Of a stretch of DNA of 64,000 bases, positions 22,960-32,142 are shown piece after piece (within the stretch, counting starts at the first letter, position 1; each line of letters opens with the position of its first letter). The DNA comes from JBGLNJ01 sp041300525 (GTDB taxonomy: Bacteria; Chloroflexota; Anaerolineae; Fen-1058). The stretch covers positions 4,588,001 through 4,652,000 of the forward strand of contig JBGLNJ010000001.1 of NCBI GenBank assembly GCA_041300525.1. Reading direction: 5' to 3'. The notes beneath the pieces were generated by a model. It had not been told where the DNA came from. It searched no databases and saw only the letters and a program-made list of their open reading frames with translations. Both the position numbers and the translations under genes were made by a program.

Positions 22960-25080
22960 CTAATCCGCTTGTGCCACCGGCAGCCACCGGCTCGGCACTC
23001 CATAACTCGTCACAGACAGCGTGTCGCGCGCGCGAGTCGCCGCGACATGGAACAAGCAGCGTTCCTGCAATTCGGAGTCAGCTCGTTCGATTTGGTCATC
23101 AGCATGAAGGGCCGCCTCAAGCGGAACAACTCCGTCATTCACACCTGCAAGCAACACGTGTGCGAACTCTAGCCCTTTGACACGGTGCATCGTGGCCAGT
23201 CGCACGCCAGGGCCAGCGTTTTCTGGTGTGTCGGCCTGAAGATGCAAACAAGTGATGTCAGCCCGGGCTAACGCGGGCGCATAGTCTTCAACCAGGTAGC
23301 GATTCGTCCGCGCGACGATACAAATGCTCTCGGCGGCGACTCGCTGCTGTAAGAGCGACTGGATTCGCTTGATCAGAAAAGCCTGTTCCTCGGCCAGCGA
23401 ATTAAAGTGTTGCACGATGGGCCTTTCGCCCGAAAGCAGCGAGCGATATTCGATGGGCGAGTCCATTCCGCCATCCAGGTCGTCCACAGCCTGATTCGTC
23501 AGCACGCCCACTGACCAATCGCGGATCTCTTCCGTCGTGCGATAGTTGATACGGAGTTTGCTCGACCGCCCGCGAACATTGATGCCACACTGGCTGAGCA
23601 CAACAGGGCGACCATAGATACGCTGGTGAGCGTCGCCGACAAGGAACAGGTCATTCGCCCCACTGGGAACTAGCTGCCGAATCAGCTTCAAGTCTTCAGG
23701 ATGCCAGTCCTGGGTTTCGTCCACGACGACGGCGCGATAGGGCAGTGCCACTCCACTGTGTGCGAGATACAAACGCGTCTGCCGGATCAAGTCAGTCCAT
23801 TCCAGCTTGCCTGATGCCGCCAACCCACGCTTGAACTCGTCCAAGACTTCCCAGACGTGCGCCCGCTGTGGGCGGGTGAGACGGACGCTTTGGCCGGTGC
23901 GCGGGGCGGCCAAGTATTCTTCCTTCGTAGTGATCCCTTGTGCCTGTACCACACGTTCCCATTCACTGCGGAAAAAGCCTTCGGGCCACGCGCCGGTTCC
24001 AACGGCGCTGAAGGCGTTTTGCCAGCACGCGTCCAGTTCTGCGCGCGAAGCAATGGCTATATGGATACCCTGCGATTTCAAAAAGCTCCCGGCCCAACTG
24101 TGCAGATGGGTCACTTCGATCCGATCGAACTCGGTTCCGCACAGGCTTTTGAGGTTGCCGCGAATGTTGACCGCCAAGTTCCTGGTGAAAGTCGTGAACA
24201 GGATACGGTCGGTGGATTGAGTAAAGACCTCTGCGGCAAGGTAATGCGCGCGATGCATCGCCACCACTGTCTTGCCGGTTCCGGCTCCACCCAGCACACG
24301 CGCCGGCCCTTTGAAATCGCGGCGCACCAGGCTGGCCTGGCTGGGATGCAAGAACACTCGCCATTTTTCGAGCGGAGCATTGAGCATCTCAACCAGCTCG
24401 TCGGCATTCTTGACCACCACAAAGCGGCGTCGGCTGTCGGGGTGTTCGAGGGCAGCGGCCAAATCTTCGGTGTCGATCTTGGCCGGCGGCTTGGCGACTT
24501 CACCCAAAGCCTGATCCACCGAGTAGCCCAAGTTAGCAACCCAGAACAGTGTCTCATAGGCCTCATCCGGCAGAAATGGCTTGAGGTCTTCAAGAGCTTC
24601 TGCTGATTTCAGCGCCCGCACTGCAGGCAACAGCGGCCTGGGCAATCCGGCGCGAAGAAGATCGTCGTCACCAAATGTCTCAAAAGGCCCATATTCCTCA
24701 AGTGTTTTGGGGCCAGCAGGCGGCAGGGAGACCACTTGTTCCACGGCTTTCGCGTCAATGATCTGCAGCGCACCGGTCGCCGGATTGACTTCGAATATCT
24801 TGTTGCGCGCCCACTCTATGGCCTGGTCGTGGTGATCCACCCAGGCCAGCAGAAACACATCGCCCTGCTGGGGATGCAGAACAATCGCTCGATAGGCCAG
24901 ATCAATGCGAACCGAGCGCACGCGCTTGTCGCGCGCTTCTTGGATCGCCTCATAGTTGATGCCGGCGGAGGTCGGGTTCGTCTGAAAGCGCGTGATAAAC
25001 TCGCGCACTTTTTTCTGCTGTGCTTTGGGAACATGAGAAAATGCTGTGAGAAAATCGCTAGAGATGGCAACCTGCGGCAT
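22960..25080 (-). CDS. RelE-like domain fused to UvrD/Rep-type superfamily I helicase
   Basis: The 706-residue protein starts with about 100 residues of RelE/ParE-like fold (AQQKKVREFITRFQTNP, KRVRSVRIDLAYRAIVLHPQ, FLLAWVDHHDQAIEWA). The SF1 helicase follows: Walker A GGAGTGKT at 264-271, motif Ia with FTTFTRNLA, Walker B VVVDETQDWHPED near 451-463, motif III VGDAHQRIYG, motif IV LRINYRTTEEI, and motif VI VAATRARDTLSV near the end. It will unwind DNA or RNA with ATP. The start at 25080 follows GAGGTG. An upstream minus-strand gene fragment looks like a DEAD-box-type helicase tail, so the two may come from a defence module. Confidence 0.88.
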   Translation of the reverse strand: MPQVAISSDFLTAFSHVPKAQQKKVREFITRFQTNPTSAGINYEAIQEARDKRVRSVRIDLAYRAIVLHPQQGDVFLLAWVDHHDQAIEWARNKIFEVNPATGALQIIDAKAVEQVVSLPPAGPKTLEEYGPFETFGDDDLLRAGLPRPLLPAVRALKSAEALEDLKPFLPDEAYETLFWVANLGYSVDQALGEVAKPPAKIDTEDLAAALEHPDSRRRFVVVKNADELVEMLNAPLEKWRVFLHPSQASLVRRDFKGPARVLGGAGTGKTVVAMHRAHYLAAEVFTQSTDRILFTTFTRNLAVNIRGNLKSLCGTEFDRIEVTHLHSWAGSFLKSQGIHIAIASRAELDACWQNAFSAVGTGAWPEGFFRSEWERVVQAQGITTKEEYLAAPRTGQSVRLTRPQRAHVWEVLDEFKRGLAASGKLEWTDLIRQTRLYLAHSGVALPYRAVVVDETQDWHPEDLKLIRQLVPSGANDLFLVGDAHQRIYGRPVVLSQCGINVRGRSSKLRINYRTTEEIRDWSVGVLTNQAVDDLDGGMDSPIEYRSLLSGERPIVQHFNSLAEEQAFLIKRIQSLLQQRVAAESICIVARTNRYLVEDYAPALARADITCLHLQADTPENAGPGVRLATMHRVKGLEFAHVLLAGVNDGVVPLEAALHADDQIERADSELQERCLFHVAATRARDTLSVTSYGVPSRWLPVAQAD

Positions 25081-25093
25081 GAGCACCTCGCTT

Positions 25094-25405
25094 CTAAATC
25101 TGGGTGGCAAGTTCAGTCACGAGCAGATCACGGTCGGCGGGCGCAAACGTCTGCCAGCCAGCTTGTGTGAAGGGTGAGCGGTTCTCTTCCTGACTGGGAA
25201 GAAACACTGCGATACGACGGTCTTCCCAAGCTAGTTCGGCGCTGGCGACGATCCTGCCGGCGATGTTGGACAATTCATACCCCACAATAGGGGGCGGCAG
25301 GTGTGCGGCCAGGCAAGCTTGCAGCAATTCGATACACGCAGGGGCCGCATATTCAAGGACAGCGGCCCATTCAGCCGGACCTTCGGCGGCTTCGTCCCTT
25401 CTCCC
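25094..25405 (-). pseudogene. C-terminal tail of a large helicase-like protein
   Basis: The minus strand encodes EWAAVLEYAAPACIELLQAC, PPPIVGYELSNIAGRIVASA, ELAWEDRRIAVFLPSQEENR and AGWQTFAPADRDLL, ending at 25094, 14 bases before the UvrD-like start. The VGYEL...AELAW...VAxLxP...AGW pattern recalls the last domain of DEAD/DEAH helicases with DUF1998-type extensions; this is from memory and not secure. Upstream of about 25405 the frame becomes meaningless next to a GC-rich secreted-protein gene. It was probably the first gene of an operon with the UvrD-like helicase. Confidence 0.5.
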
Positions 25406-25478
25406 ACGCGATCGATGATGGCACGCCGGCGGCCTCCGGCCGCGGGGCCGTGTGCGCTCGGGCCTCAGCGGACCGGGG

Positions 25479-26009
25479 TCAGGGTGGGGTCAGGGCGAGA
25501 TCACCGGGGCTCGGGGACGCGAAGTCCTCCGGAGCCGGGGACGCGAGGTCACTCGGGCTCGGGGACGGCGTGACGGTCGGCGCGGGTGACGGCGTCTCGC
25601 TCGGGCTCGGGGACGGCGTCTCGCTCGGACCGGGCGACGGGCTCTTGGTCGGTGCGGGTGTCGGCGTCTCGGTCGGGGCGGAGATGGTGGGCGCTGCGGT
25701 CGGCGAAGGAGCCGCATCGTCCGTCAGGAGGTCGCCGAGGACCCCGTCGAGGGCTTGGGCCACGTCCGGCGGCAGGGACGGGAGCATCGGACCGAGCCGG
25801 TCGGCGATCTCCGCGTCGAGGGCCGTCACGTCGACGTCCTCGGACACCAGCATCGCGCGGTGGCTGATCAGGGTCGCCTGTGACCGGATGACGATTTGAT
25901 TGACACCCCCACCCGTCTGGGCGCTGGCCGTGAGAACCAACGAGAATGTGCCGATCAGCATCATCACGGACAATCCCAGGACGGTTATGAGTAATCTCGA
26001 CCTCTGCAT
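25479..26009 (-). CDS. Secreted Pro/Ser/Thr-rich repeat protein
   Basis: A signal peptide (LLITVLGLSVMMLIGTFSLV, cleavage near TASAQ) precedes a short globular part (NQIVIRSQATLISHRAMLVS, LGPMLPSLPPDVAQALDGVL) and about 75 residues of SPSPSETPSPAP-type repeats. No enzyme motif is seen. The repeat DNA and codon choice (GTC, TCG, CTC) are more GC-rich than in neighbours, which suggests transfer or a separate origin. It ends close to the junction with the helicase tail, and the last residues (GDLALTPP) may not be native. It could be a cell-surface or stalk-like protein. Confidence 0.6.
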   Translation of the reverse strand: MQRSRLLITVLGLSVMMLIGTFSLVLTASAQTGGGVNQIVIRSQATLISHRAMLVSEDVDVTALDAEIADRLGPMLPSLPPDVAQALDGVLGDLLTDDAAPSPTAAPTISAPTETPTPAPTKSPSPGPSETPSPSPSETPSPAPTVTPSPSPSDLASPAPEDFASPSPGDLALTPP

Positions 26010-26059
26010 GATTCGCTCCTTCTAGCCGTGGGTCTGCGCTGACATCCGCGCGAGACGGC

Positions 26060-27451
26060 TTATCTCCCGATCATCATCGGCCCGCCAACGCCCATCACAC
26101 CCCGCGCCGTGGTCGTCGTCTGGTTGATGAGCACCGCGTCACCTTCTTGCAATCCACTCATGACTTGAGTTTGCGAGTCGCCGGAAAGTCCGAGCGTCAC
26201 CGGCACATCCATCAACTGACCTTTGTAGAGCACCGTCACCGTCTTGCCTCGAGTGCCCACCGAGCGCACGGCGCGGTTGGGAACCAGCAACACATCCTCA
26301 CGGTGCTCCAAGATGATGCTCGCGCTCGCATTCATGCCGGGGCGAAGGGTATCTGCCGGATGGTCAATGGAGACGGTCGCCGCGTAATTGACCACGCCCT
26401 GCGTCGTCGTGCCCACCAAATCTATTCCAGTCACCGTGCCCGTGAACACCGTGCCCTGAACCGCGTCCAACGCGATTTGCACTTGATCGCCCTCTTTTAT
26501 TTTGGTCACATCCACTTCGGCCAGCGTGATCGCCAGATCGAGCTTGGAAAAGTCTACCAATGCCAGTGCTTGAGTGTTCGTGCCGACCTGCTGCCCCACC
26601 TGGGCATAAATGTCGGCCACGGTTCCATCGAACGGCGCGATGATAAAAGCCTTGGCGAGTTGCGCCTGCGCCTGCTTCAGGCTCGCTTCGTCCTGCCTCA
26701 CCTGCGCCTCCGCCAAAGCGACATTTTCAGGCGTGGGCGTATTGAGCAGCTTGTCGAGCGAAGATTGCGCTTGCGCCACTTGAGAAGCAGCGGACTGCAA
26801 CGAACTGTCGTTGATGCCCGCCGCCTGCTGGTTAAAAGCAGCCTGCGCCAGATTGCGAGCCGTTTGCGCGTCGTCGAGCGCCGTCTTCTGGGATGACTGG
26901 GTTGGGTCCGCGTTCAGCCAGTTATTCGATTCCCAGTTATACGCTAACTGTGCGCGTTGAAGCGTCGCAGCGGCTTTATCCACCTGGGTGCGCGCCACGG
27001 CGAGTTGCGCGTCGCTCAGGCTGTACTTGTTCAGCGTGGCCTGATACGCCGCCTGAGCGCTCGCCAGGCTGGCTTTGGCGGACTCGACATTGGCGGGCTT
27101 GGGGCCTTCTTTCGTCTGAGCCAGCTTGATCTTGGAAGTGTCCAAAGTCAACTGCGACTTGGTCACGGCCACCGCCAGGTCAGTCGAGTCGAGCCGTGCC
27201 AGCACCTGACCTGCCTTGACCTTGTCGCCGACCTTGGCGAGGATTTCTTTGACCTGCCCCGAAGCCTGGAACGTCAAGGCAACTTGCGACCTGGCTGTGA
27301 CTGTTCCAGCGGCGCTGATCGTCGCCGTCAAGTTACCGCGCTTGATCGTCGCCGTCTGCTGCGCGGTCGGCTTGGCTTGCGTTTGCGCCTGGCAGCCGAC
27401 GAGCGCCAATGTCACGAGAATTGTCAATAAGAAATATTTGCGTTGAATCAT
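26060..27451 (-). CDS. HlyD/MacA-type efflux adaptor lipoprotein
   Basis: The start at 27451 gives MIQRKYFLLTILVTLALVGC, a lipoprotein signal with lipobox LVGC. The mature protein has the adaptor order: biotinyl-lipoyl half (GQVKEILAKVGDKVKAGQVL), a long alpha-helical hairpin rich in Ala and Gln (about residues 110-270), the second lipoyl half (IAPFDGTVADIYAQVGQQVG), a beta-barrel (IKEGDQVQIALDAVQG) and a membrane-proximal domain ending MGVGGPMMIGR. It links an inner-membrane exporter to the outside. The usual MacB-type ATPase and permease are not adjacent; the next minus-strand gene is the repeat protein at 25479. Confidence 0.9.
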   Translation of the reverse strand: MIQRKYFLLTILVTLALVGCQAQTQAKPTAQQTATIKRGNLTATISAAGTVTARSQVALTFQASGQVKEILAKVGDKVKAGQVLARLDSTDLAVAVTKSQLTLDTSKIKLAQTKEGPKPANVESAKASLASAQAAYQATLNKYSLSDAQLAVARTQVDKAAATLQRAQLAYNWESNNWLNADPTQSSQKTALDDAQTARNLAQAAFNQQAAGINDSSLQSAASQVAQAQSSLDKLLNTPTPENVALAEAQVRQDEASLKQAQAQLAKAFIIAPFDGTVADIYAQVGQQVGTNTQALALVDFSKLDLAITLAEVDVTKIKEGDQVQIALDAVQGTVFTGTVTGIDLVGTTTQGVVNYAATVSIDHPADTLRPGMNASASIILEHREDVLLVPNRAVRSVGTRGKTVTVLYKGQLMDVPVTLGLSGDSQTQVMSGLQEGDAVLINQTTTTARGVMGVGGPMMIGR

Positions 27452-27462
27452 CTTGCTCTCCG

Positions 27463-27525
27463 ATTGCGTGTTGCGTATTGCGTGACAGACGCGAAGCGCG
27501 GAACACGAAACACGCAACACGTTTC
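27463..27525. repeat. 'ttgcgtgttgcgt ... acgcaacacg' inverted repeat
   Basis: 'gattgcgtgttgcgtattgc' is followed by 'gaacacgaaacacgcaacac', giving a loose hairpin. It sits between the HlyD start and the upstream lipoprotein stop. It is the same family as at 5763 and 14951. Confidence 0.6.
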
Positions 27526-27533
27526 ACAGCATT

Positions 27534-28298
27534 TCAAGGAATCCAGTTGAAAGTTCGCGATGCGCTGACCGGGCTGGCTGGCCCTACCAAGCTGCGCGTG
27601 ATAGTCTTGGCCCGCTGCCCGGCCACATAACTCTCACACAGCGTCACCACACTCACCGACCACGAGTAACGTCCCTGTGGCGCCGTCGTGAGGTTAAAGT
27701 AAAACTCGGGGCTGTTTTCCGTCCACTGAACCTGATCGGTCCGCGCGGCATCCAGGCTATGGATGACGAACTGGTACGATTCAAACGCGCGCCGAAAGTT
27801 CGTCGCGTCCGAAACACAGCCTGGCGTTTGCCCAAACGTCATCAGGTCGGTCGGAATCGCCGACCAGGCCATGCGCACAACCGGTTGCGCCACGTGATAG
27901 ATCGCGTTGTTATCCGGCGTGAGCAGCGTCGGCGCAGGGTACTTGCGCGAATTGAGCGCCAACACCACACCCGACCCTTTGCCACCTGTGGTGGGCGCGG
28001 TCGAGAGATTGGCCGGGGCAGCCGCGCCACTGGGCGGCGTGACCGTGGCCGGCGCAGTCGCCATCTGCGGCACTGCCGTCTGCGGCACTGCCGTCGGCGC
28101 GGTCGTTGGCGAAGCGACAACCGTCGCCGTAGCAGTTGGCTCCGGCGCCGCCGTCTGCGGCGCACGCGTAGGCCGCTGGACCCGCGTGGGTGTAGCGGCA
28201 ATCGCTGCCTGTTGTGGCTGCACCGGTCGGGGAGCCGCACATCCCGTCACCAGCACGGCGATCAAAACTCCTAGAAGCAACTTGCGCTTCAATATCAT
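27534..28298 (-). CDS. Thr/Pro-rich lipoprotein, unknown function
   Basis: The start at 28298 follows GGAGGT and gives MILKRKLLLGVLIAVLVTGC with lipobox LVTGC. A 90-residue Ala/Thr/Pro linker leads to a globular C-terminal part with YPAPTLLTPDNNAIYHVAQP, VVRMAWSAIPTDL, YQFVIHSLDAARTDQVQW and GRYSWSVSVVTLCESYVAGQ, the look of a fibronectin-III-like beta-sandwich. Two cysteines in that domain may form a disulfide. Its role is unknown; it precedes the HlyD-type adaptor on the same strand. Confidence 0.7.
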   Translation of the reverse strand: MILKRKLLLGVLIAVLVTGCAAPRPVQPQQAAIAATPTRVQRPTRAPQTAAPEPTATATVVASPTTAPTAVPQTAVPQMATAPATVTPPSGAAAPANLSTAPTTGGKGSGVVLALNSRKYPAPTLLTPDNNAIYHVAQPVVRMAWSAIPTDLMTFGQTPGCVSDATNFRRAFESYQFVIHSLDAARTDQVQWTENSPEFYFNLTTAPQGRYSWSVSVVTLCESYVAGQRAKTITRSLVGPASPVSASRTFNWIP

Positions 28299-28387
28299 TG
28301 ACTGACCTCCATCAATCTGCAAAAAGTTCACCCTCCGGCAGGCAACGCAAAACCATCCTGCGCACCTGCGGGAGGGTAGATGGACTC

Positions 28388-28927
28388 TTACCCTTCAGTT
28401 TGCCAATCTTGCAACGACCAAGCCTCGCCACTGCCCAAGTGAGTTGCCAGCACTGCGCCCAGTCCCCAGGCCGACACGATGGCGAAACAGAACCAGCCCG
28501 CGATCGGGATGCGTCCCAGTGCAAACAGCACGAGACTGCCCAACGCCAACTCGATCCAGAGCGAAGGCGCGCGCTTGGCCCAGCGTCGTATGGCGCCACC
28601 GATCATCAAACTGATGCCGATCAGGCCAAGGAACGATAACACGAATACTGCCCCGGTGAGAATAATGACCAACACAAACCACACGGACGCAAAGCGCGCC
28701 AGCAAGACCAGCAGCCCCGAAGCCAGCGTCGCCAGGAACCCGATCAGAAACAACCGCAACCGGCCACGCCATCCGCCCGATCTGACCGCCTGCGTGATAA
28801 GCCGCATCCGGTGCGGGAACAGCACCAGCAACAGAGCCGACATGAGGTACAGATATACCCACGAGGCGGTTGCCGAGAGAACCCCTCGCCATCCTGCGGC
28901 GTGCTCGCCGAACGGACTCAAGCGCAT
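28388..28927 (-). CDS. Multi-pass membrane protein, probably missing its N-terminus
   Basis: Four membrane segments are visible (VYLYLMSALLLVLFP, LFLIGFLATLASGLLVLLAR, VWFVLVIILTGAVFVLSFLG, ALGRIPIAGWFCFAIVSAWG), with the ending GSGEAWSLQDWQTEG. The region resembles the membrane tail that follows polymer-forming (bactofilin-like) domains in Chloroflexota, but this is a guess. The ATG at 28927 is the last plausible start. Further upstream the frame runs through three GGCGCGCC palindromes into the antisense of a kinase, so a longer N-terminus has probably been lost at about 28950. Confidence 0.5.
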   Translation of the reverse strand: MRLSPFGEHAAGWRGVLSATASWVYLYLMSALLLVLFPHRMRLITQAVRSGGWRGRLRLFLIGFLATLASGLLVLLARFASVWFVLVIILTGAVFVLSFLGLIGISLMIGGAIRRWAKRAPSLWIELALGSLVLFALGRIPIAGWFCFAIVSAWGLGAVLATHLGSGEAWSLQDWQTEG

Positions 28928-28934
28928 CCATATC

Positions 28935-28966
28935 GGCGCGCCATTTGGCGCGCCAATTGGCGCGCC
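28935..28966. repeat. Three GGCGCGCC octamers at 12-bp spacing
   Basis: GGCGCGCC occurs at 28935, 28947 and 28959 separated by ATTT and AATT. Each forms TTGGCGCGCCAA-like palindromes. The array stands exactly where two divergent genes both lose their 5' ends. Confidence 0.85.
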
Positions 28967-28984
28967 ATCGCGCGGGACCGGCCT

Positions 28985-31900
28985 TTGAAACACATCGTGA
29001 ACCTCGTCTCCGTTTTCAACTATGGCATCACCGCGCAAGGCGACCTGTACTTTACGATGGAGTGGGCGCAGGGCGAGGCGCTCGATCCGCAAGCGTTCCG
29101 GTCAAAACCGGCGGCAGCGATTCCCGTCGTCATCCAGATGTGCCGGGCGTTGGCGTACTTGCACGCGCGGGGCGTGATTCACGGCGACCTCAAGCCGGGC
29201 AACGTGCTGATGGCAGAGGAGCAGGTCAAGCTGGTGGACTTTGGCGTGGCGCTCGAGGCTCGCTCGTCCGAGGCGCGGTCGCACTATTACACGCCGGGCT
29301 ACACCGCGCCCGAAGTGAAAGAGCAACGCCCGATTGACCATCGGATAGACCTGTACAGCCTGGGCGCGCTGTGGTACGCCCTGATCGTGGGCGAGCCGCC
29401 GATGTTCATGCTGAGCGCCGAGCGGCTGATTCAATTCGCGCTGGAAGAAGCGCTGGAGGGGCAGGGACAGATTCCGATCGAGATCAGCGCGGTGATCGCG
29501 CGGCTGTTGGCGAGTACACCGACGGATCGCTATGCCAGCGCGAACGAGGTGATCGAGGCGATCAATCGAGTCATGGGGAGCACATACACGCTCGAGACGC
29601 GCGAGACCGCCGGCAGCTATGCGCTGCGCGCGCACTTTGTGGATCGGGAAACAGAATTCGATACACTGAAGAGTGTGTGGAAGCAAGCCCAATCCGAGGC
29701 GGGCAAGCTAATGCTGATCAGCGGAGAGGCCGGAGTGGGTAAGACGCGCCTGTTGGAAGAGTTTGTGGTGCAAGCCGAGATGGCAGGTGCTTTTGTGGCG
29801 CGCGGGCAATGTGTGGAAATCGGCGGCGCCGCGTATCGCCCGTGGCGCGAGGTGTTGCGCGTGCTGATCCGATACGTGGAAAGCGCGAGCGAGACGACCC
29901 TGCAGCGCGTGGGGCCGGTCCTCGCCGCGCTGTTGCCGGAATTGTGGGAGCGGCCTTGCATGGCGGGCCTCGCTCAGCCCGCCGATTTGAATCCACACGA
30001 CGCGCAGCGACGATTGAACGATAACATCGTCCAGGTGTTGCGAGCCGCCGCCGAGATACGTCCAACGGTCGTCGTGATCGAAGACACGCACAGAGCCGAC
30101 GAAGCAACGCTGACGTTGTTGACCTTCCTGGCGCACATCCCAAAACCTATCGGTCTGCTAGTGTGCCTGACCTACCATGATGACGAGACCAGCCCGGAGC
30201 ATCCATTGGCGGCGCTGCTCGGTAGCGGAATCGAGCGCATCGCGCTGCGCACGCTGCCGCCGGAAATCACCGCCGACCTGGCACGCTTGATGTTGGGATT
30301 GGAGAAACTGCCGCCGTTGTTAATGGAACGGATACAGCAAGTGACCGGGGGCAATGCGTTCTTTACGCAAGAGTTGATCCGAACGTTAGCCGAAGATGGA
30401 GTGGTATTGCAGCGGACGGTGGCGGGTTGGCGAGTAGACGATGCGGCGCTTCAAAAAACGACTCTGCCCGGAAGCATCCGGCAAGTCGTGGAGCAACGCC
30501 TCACGCGCCTGCCGGCAGAAACGCAGCGAGTGTTACGCGGGGCGTCCATCATCGGGTCAGTCTTCTGGGCGGGGGCTGTGGCGGAAATCACCCAGATCAC
30601 CCGAGAGAAGATGCAAGCGGCCTTGAGCGAAGGAGTGGAAAAGGCCTTGCTGGTTGAGCGGGGGACGACGGCCTTTGAAGGGGAGCGCGAGTACATGTTT
30701 GTCAGGTCCACCGTACGCGAGGTGAGCTACGAGAGTATCCTACACGAGGAGCGGCGAGAACTGCACCATCGGGTGGCGGCCTGGCTGAGGGCGCACCGCG
30801 AAGAGGAGGTCAACGAGCAACTCGGCCTGATCGCCCATCATCTGGAAAAGGCCGGGCAGACAGAACAGGCAGTGGATTACCTGCGCCGCGCCGGGCAACA
30901 GGCCGCGGCTCGATTCGCCAACGCGGAGGCGATTGACTACTTGAGCCGCGCCCTCAACCTGACGCCAGAAGATGACTGGGCGGAACGGTACGCTCTCCTG
31001 CTGACCCGCGAGAAGATGTACGATCTGCAGGGGGCGCGTGAGGCCCAGCATAAGGATTTGGCCGCGCTGGAAGAACTGACCGAGGCGCTGGATGACAATC
31101 GGCGACGGGCGGAGGTGGCCCTGCGCAAGGCCACCTATTGTGCCGAGGCGCTTGACGCCCCAGCGACTATCGCGGCTGCCCAGGTCGCGGTTGACCTGGC
31201 ACATAAGGCCAAAGATGTGCAGGCTGAGGCGGAAGGTTACCGACAGTGGGGAGAAGCGTTGTGGCACAACGAAGAAGTCCAAGCGGCTCGCCGCCCACTT
31301 GAGCAGGCCTTGAACCTGGCCCAAGCGGCCGGGGCGCGCGTTGTCGAAGCGGGGAGCCTGCGCAACCTCGGTAGTATCTCCAATCTCCAAGGTGACTTTG
31401 TTAAGGCCAAAGCCTATAACGAGCAGGCTCTGCGTCTCTATCGTGAGACCGGTTACCGGCAAGACGAGAGCAGAGTGTTCAACAACCTCGCCATTATCTC
31501 CATGAATCTGGGCAACTATCCCGAGTCCAAGTCCTATCTGGAGGAGGCTCTGCGCGTCTGCCGCGAGATTGGCTACCGACGGAGTGAAATCAGCGTGCTG
31601 AATGACATGGGCCTGGTCTTGCATTACCTGGGTGATGACGAAGCCTCCCGACAATACCAATTGCAGGCGCTGACAATCGCTGAGGAACTTGATGAACCTT
31701 ATGCGCAAGGGCACGTCCTGACCTGCCTGGGTCATGCCCTGGCAAGCCTGGGACGACTGCCGGAGGCGGTTGATGCCTACCGGCAAGCCCTGACCTTGCG
31801 GCATCAATTGGGCCAGCACACCCTTGCCATCGAGTCTCTGGCCGGTCTGGCCAGTGTCACACTCGCCCAAGGCGATCCGGCCCAGGCACTGACCCATATC

Positions 31901-32140
31901 GAAGAGATCCTGAGCTACCTGAAGAACCACACCCTGGACAGGACGGAGGAACCTTTTCGAGTTTACGTGGCTTGCTACCGAGTCTTGCAGGCCAGTCAAG
32001 ACCCTCGTGCTCAGGATATATTGGATGCCGCATACCATTTGCTGCAAGAGCGGGCGGCCAAAATTGCCGACGACGAACTGCGCCGCTCGTTTCTGGAGAA
32101 TGTGGCGATTCATCGGGAGATCGAGAACTTGCTGTCGCCC
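28985..32140 (+). CDS. Ser/Thr kinase-AAA ATPase-TPR signalling protein, 5'-truncated
   Basis: The frame enters a protein kinase after the ATP-lysine region: VNLVSVFNYG, then catalytic HGDLKPGNVL, DFG (VKLVDFGVAL) and the APE-like YTAPEVKEQR. A STAND/AAA ATPase follows (Walker A ISGEAGVGKTRLLEE; acidic VVVIEDTHRADEATL), then a winged helix (SIIGSVFWAGAVAEI) and about ten TPR-like repeats to RRSFLENVAIHREIENLL. The missing N-terminal lobe (~60 residues with the glycine loop and lysine) would inactivate the kinase. The open frame begins at 28811 in unrelated sequence, and beyond 32140 it is antisense to dppC. It probably sensed signals through TPRs to control transcription. Confidence 0.85.
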
Positions 32141-32142
32141 AG

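Noticed and set aside
25479..25720. Repeated 'gctcggggacg' wording considered as an origin or iteron array
   Set aside because: It encodes the Ser/Pro repeats of a secreted protein in frame and has no DnaA-box-like sequence.
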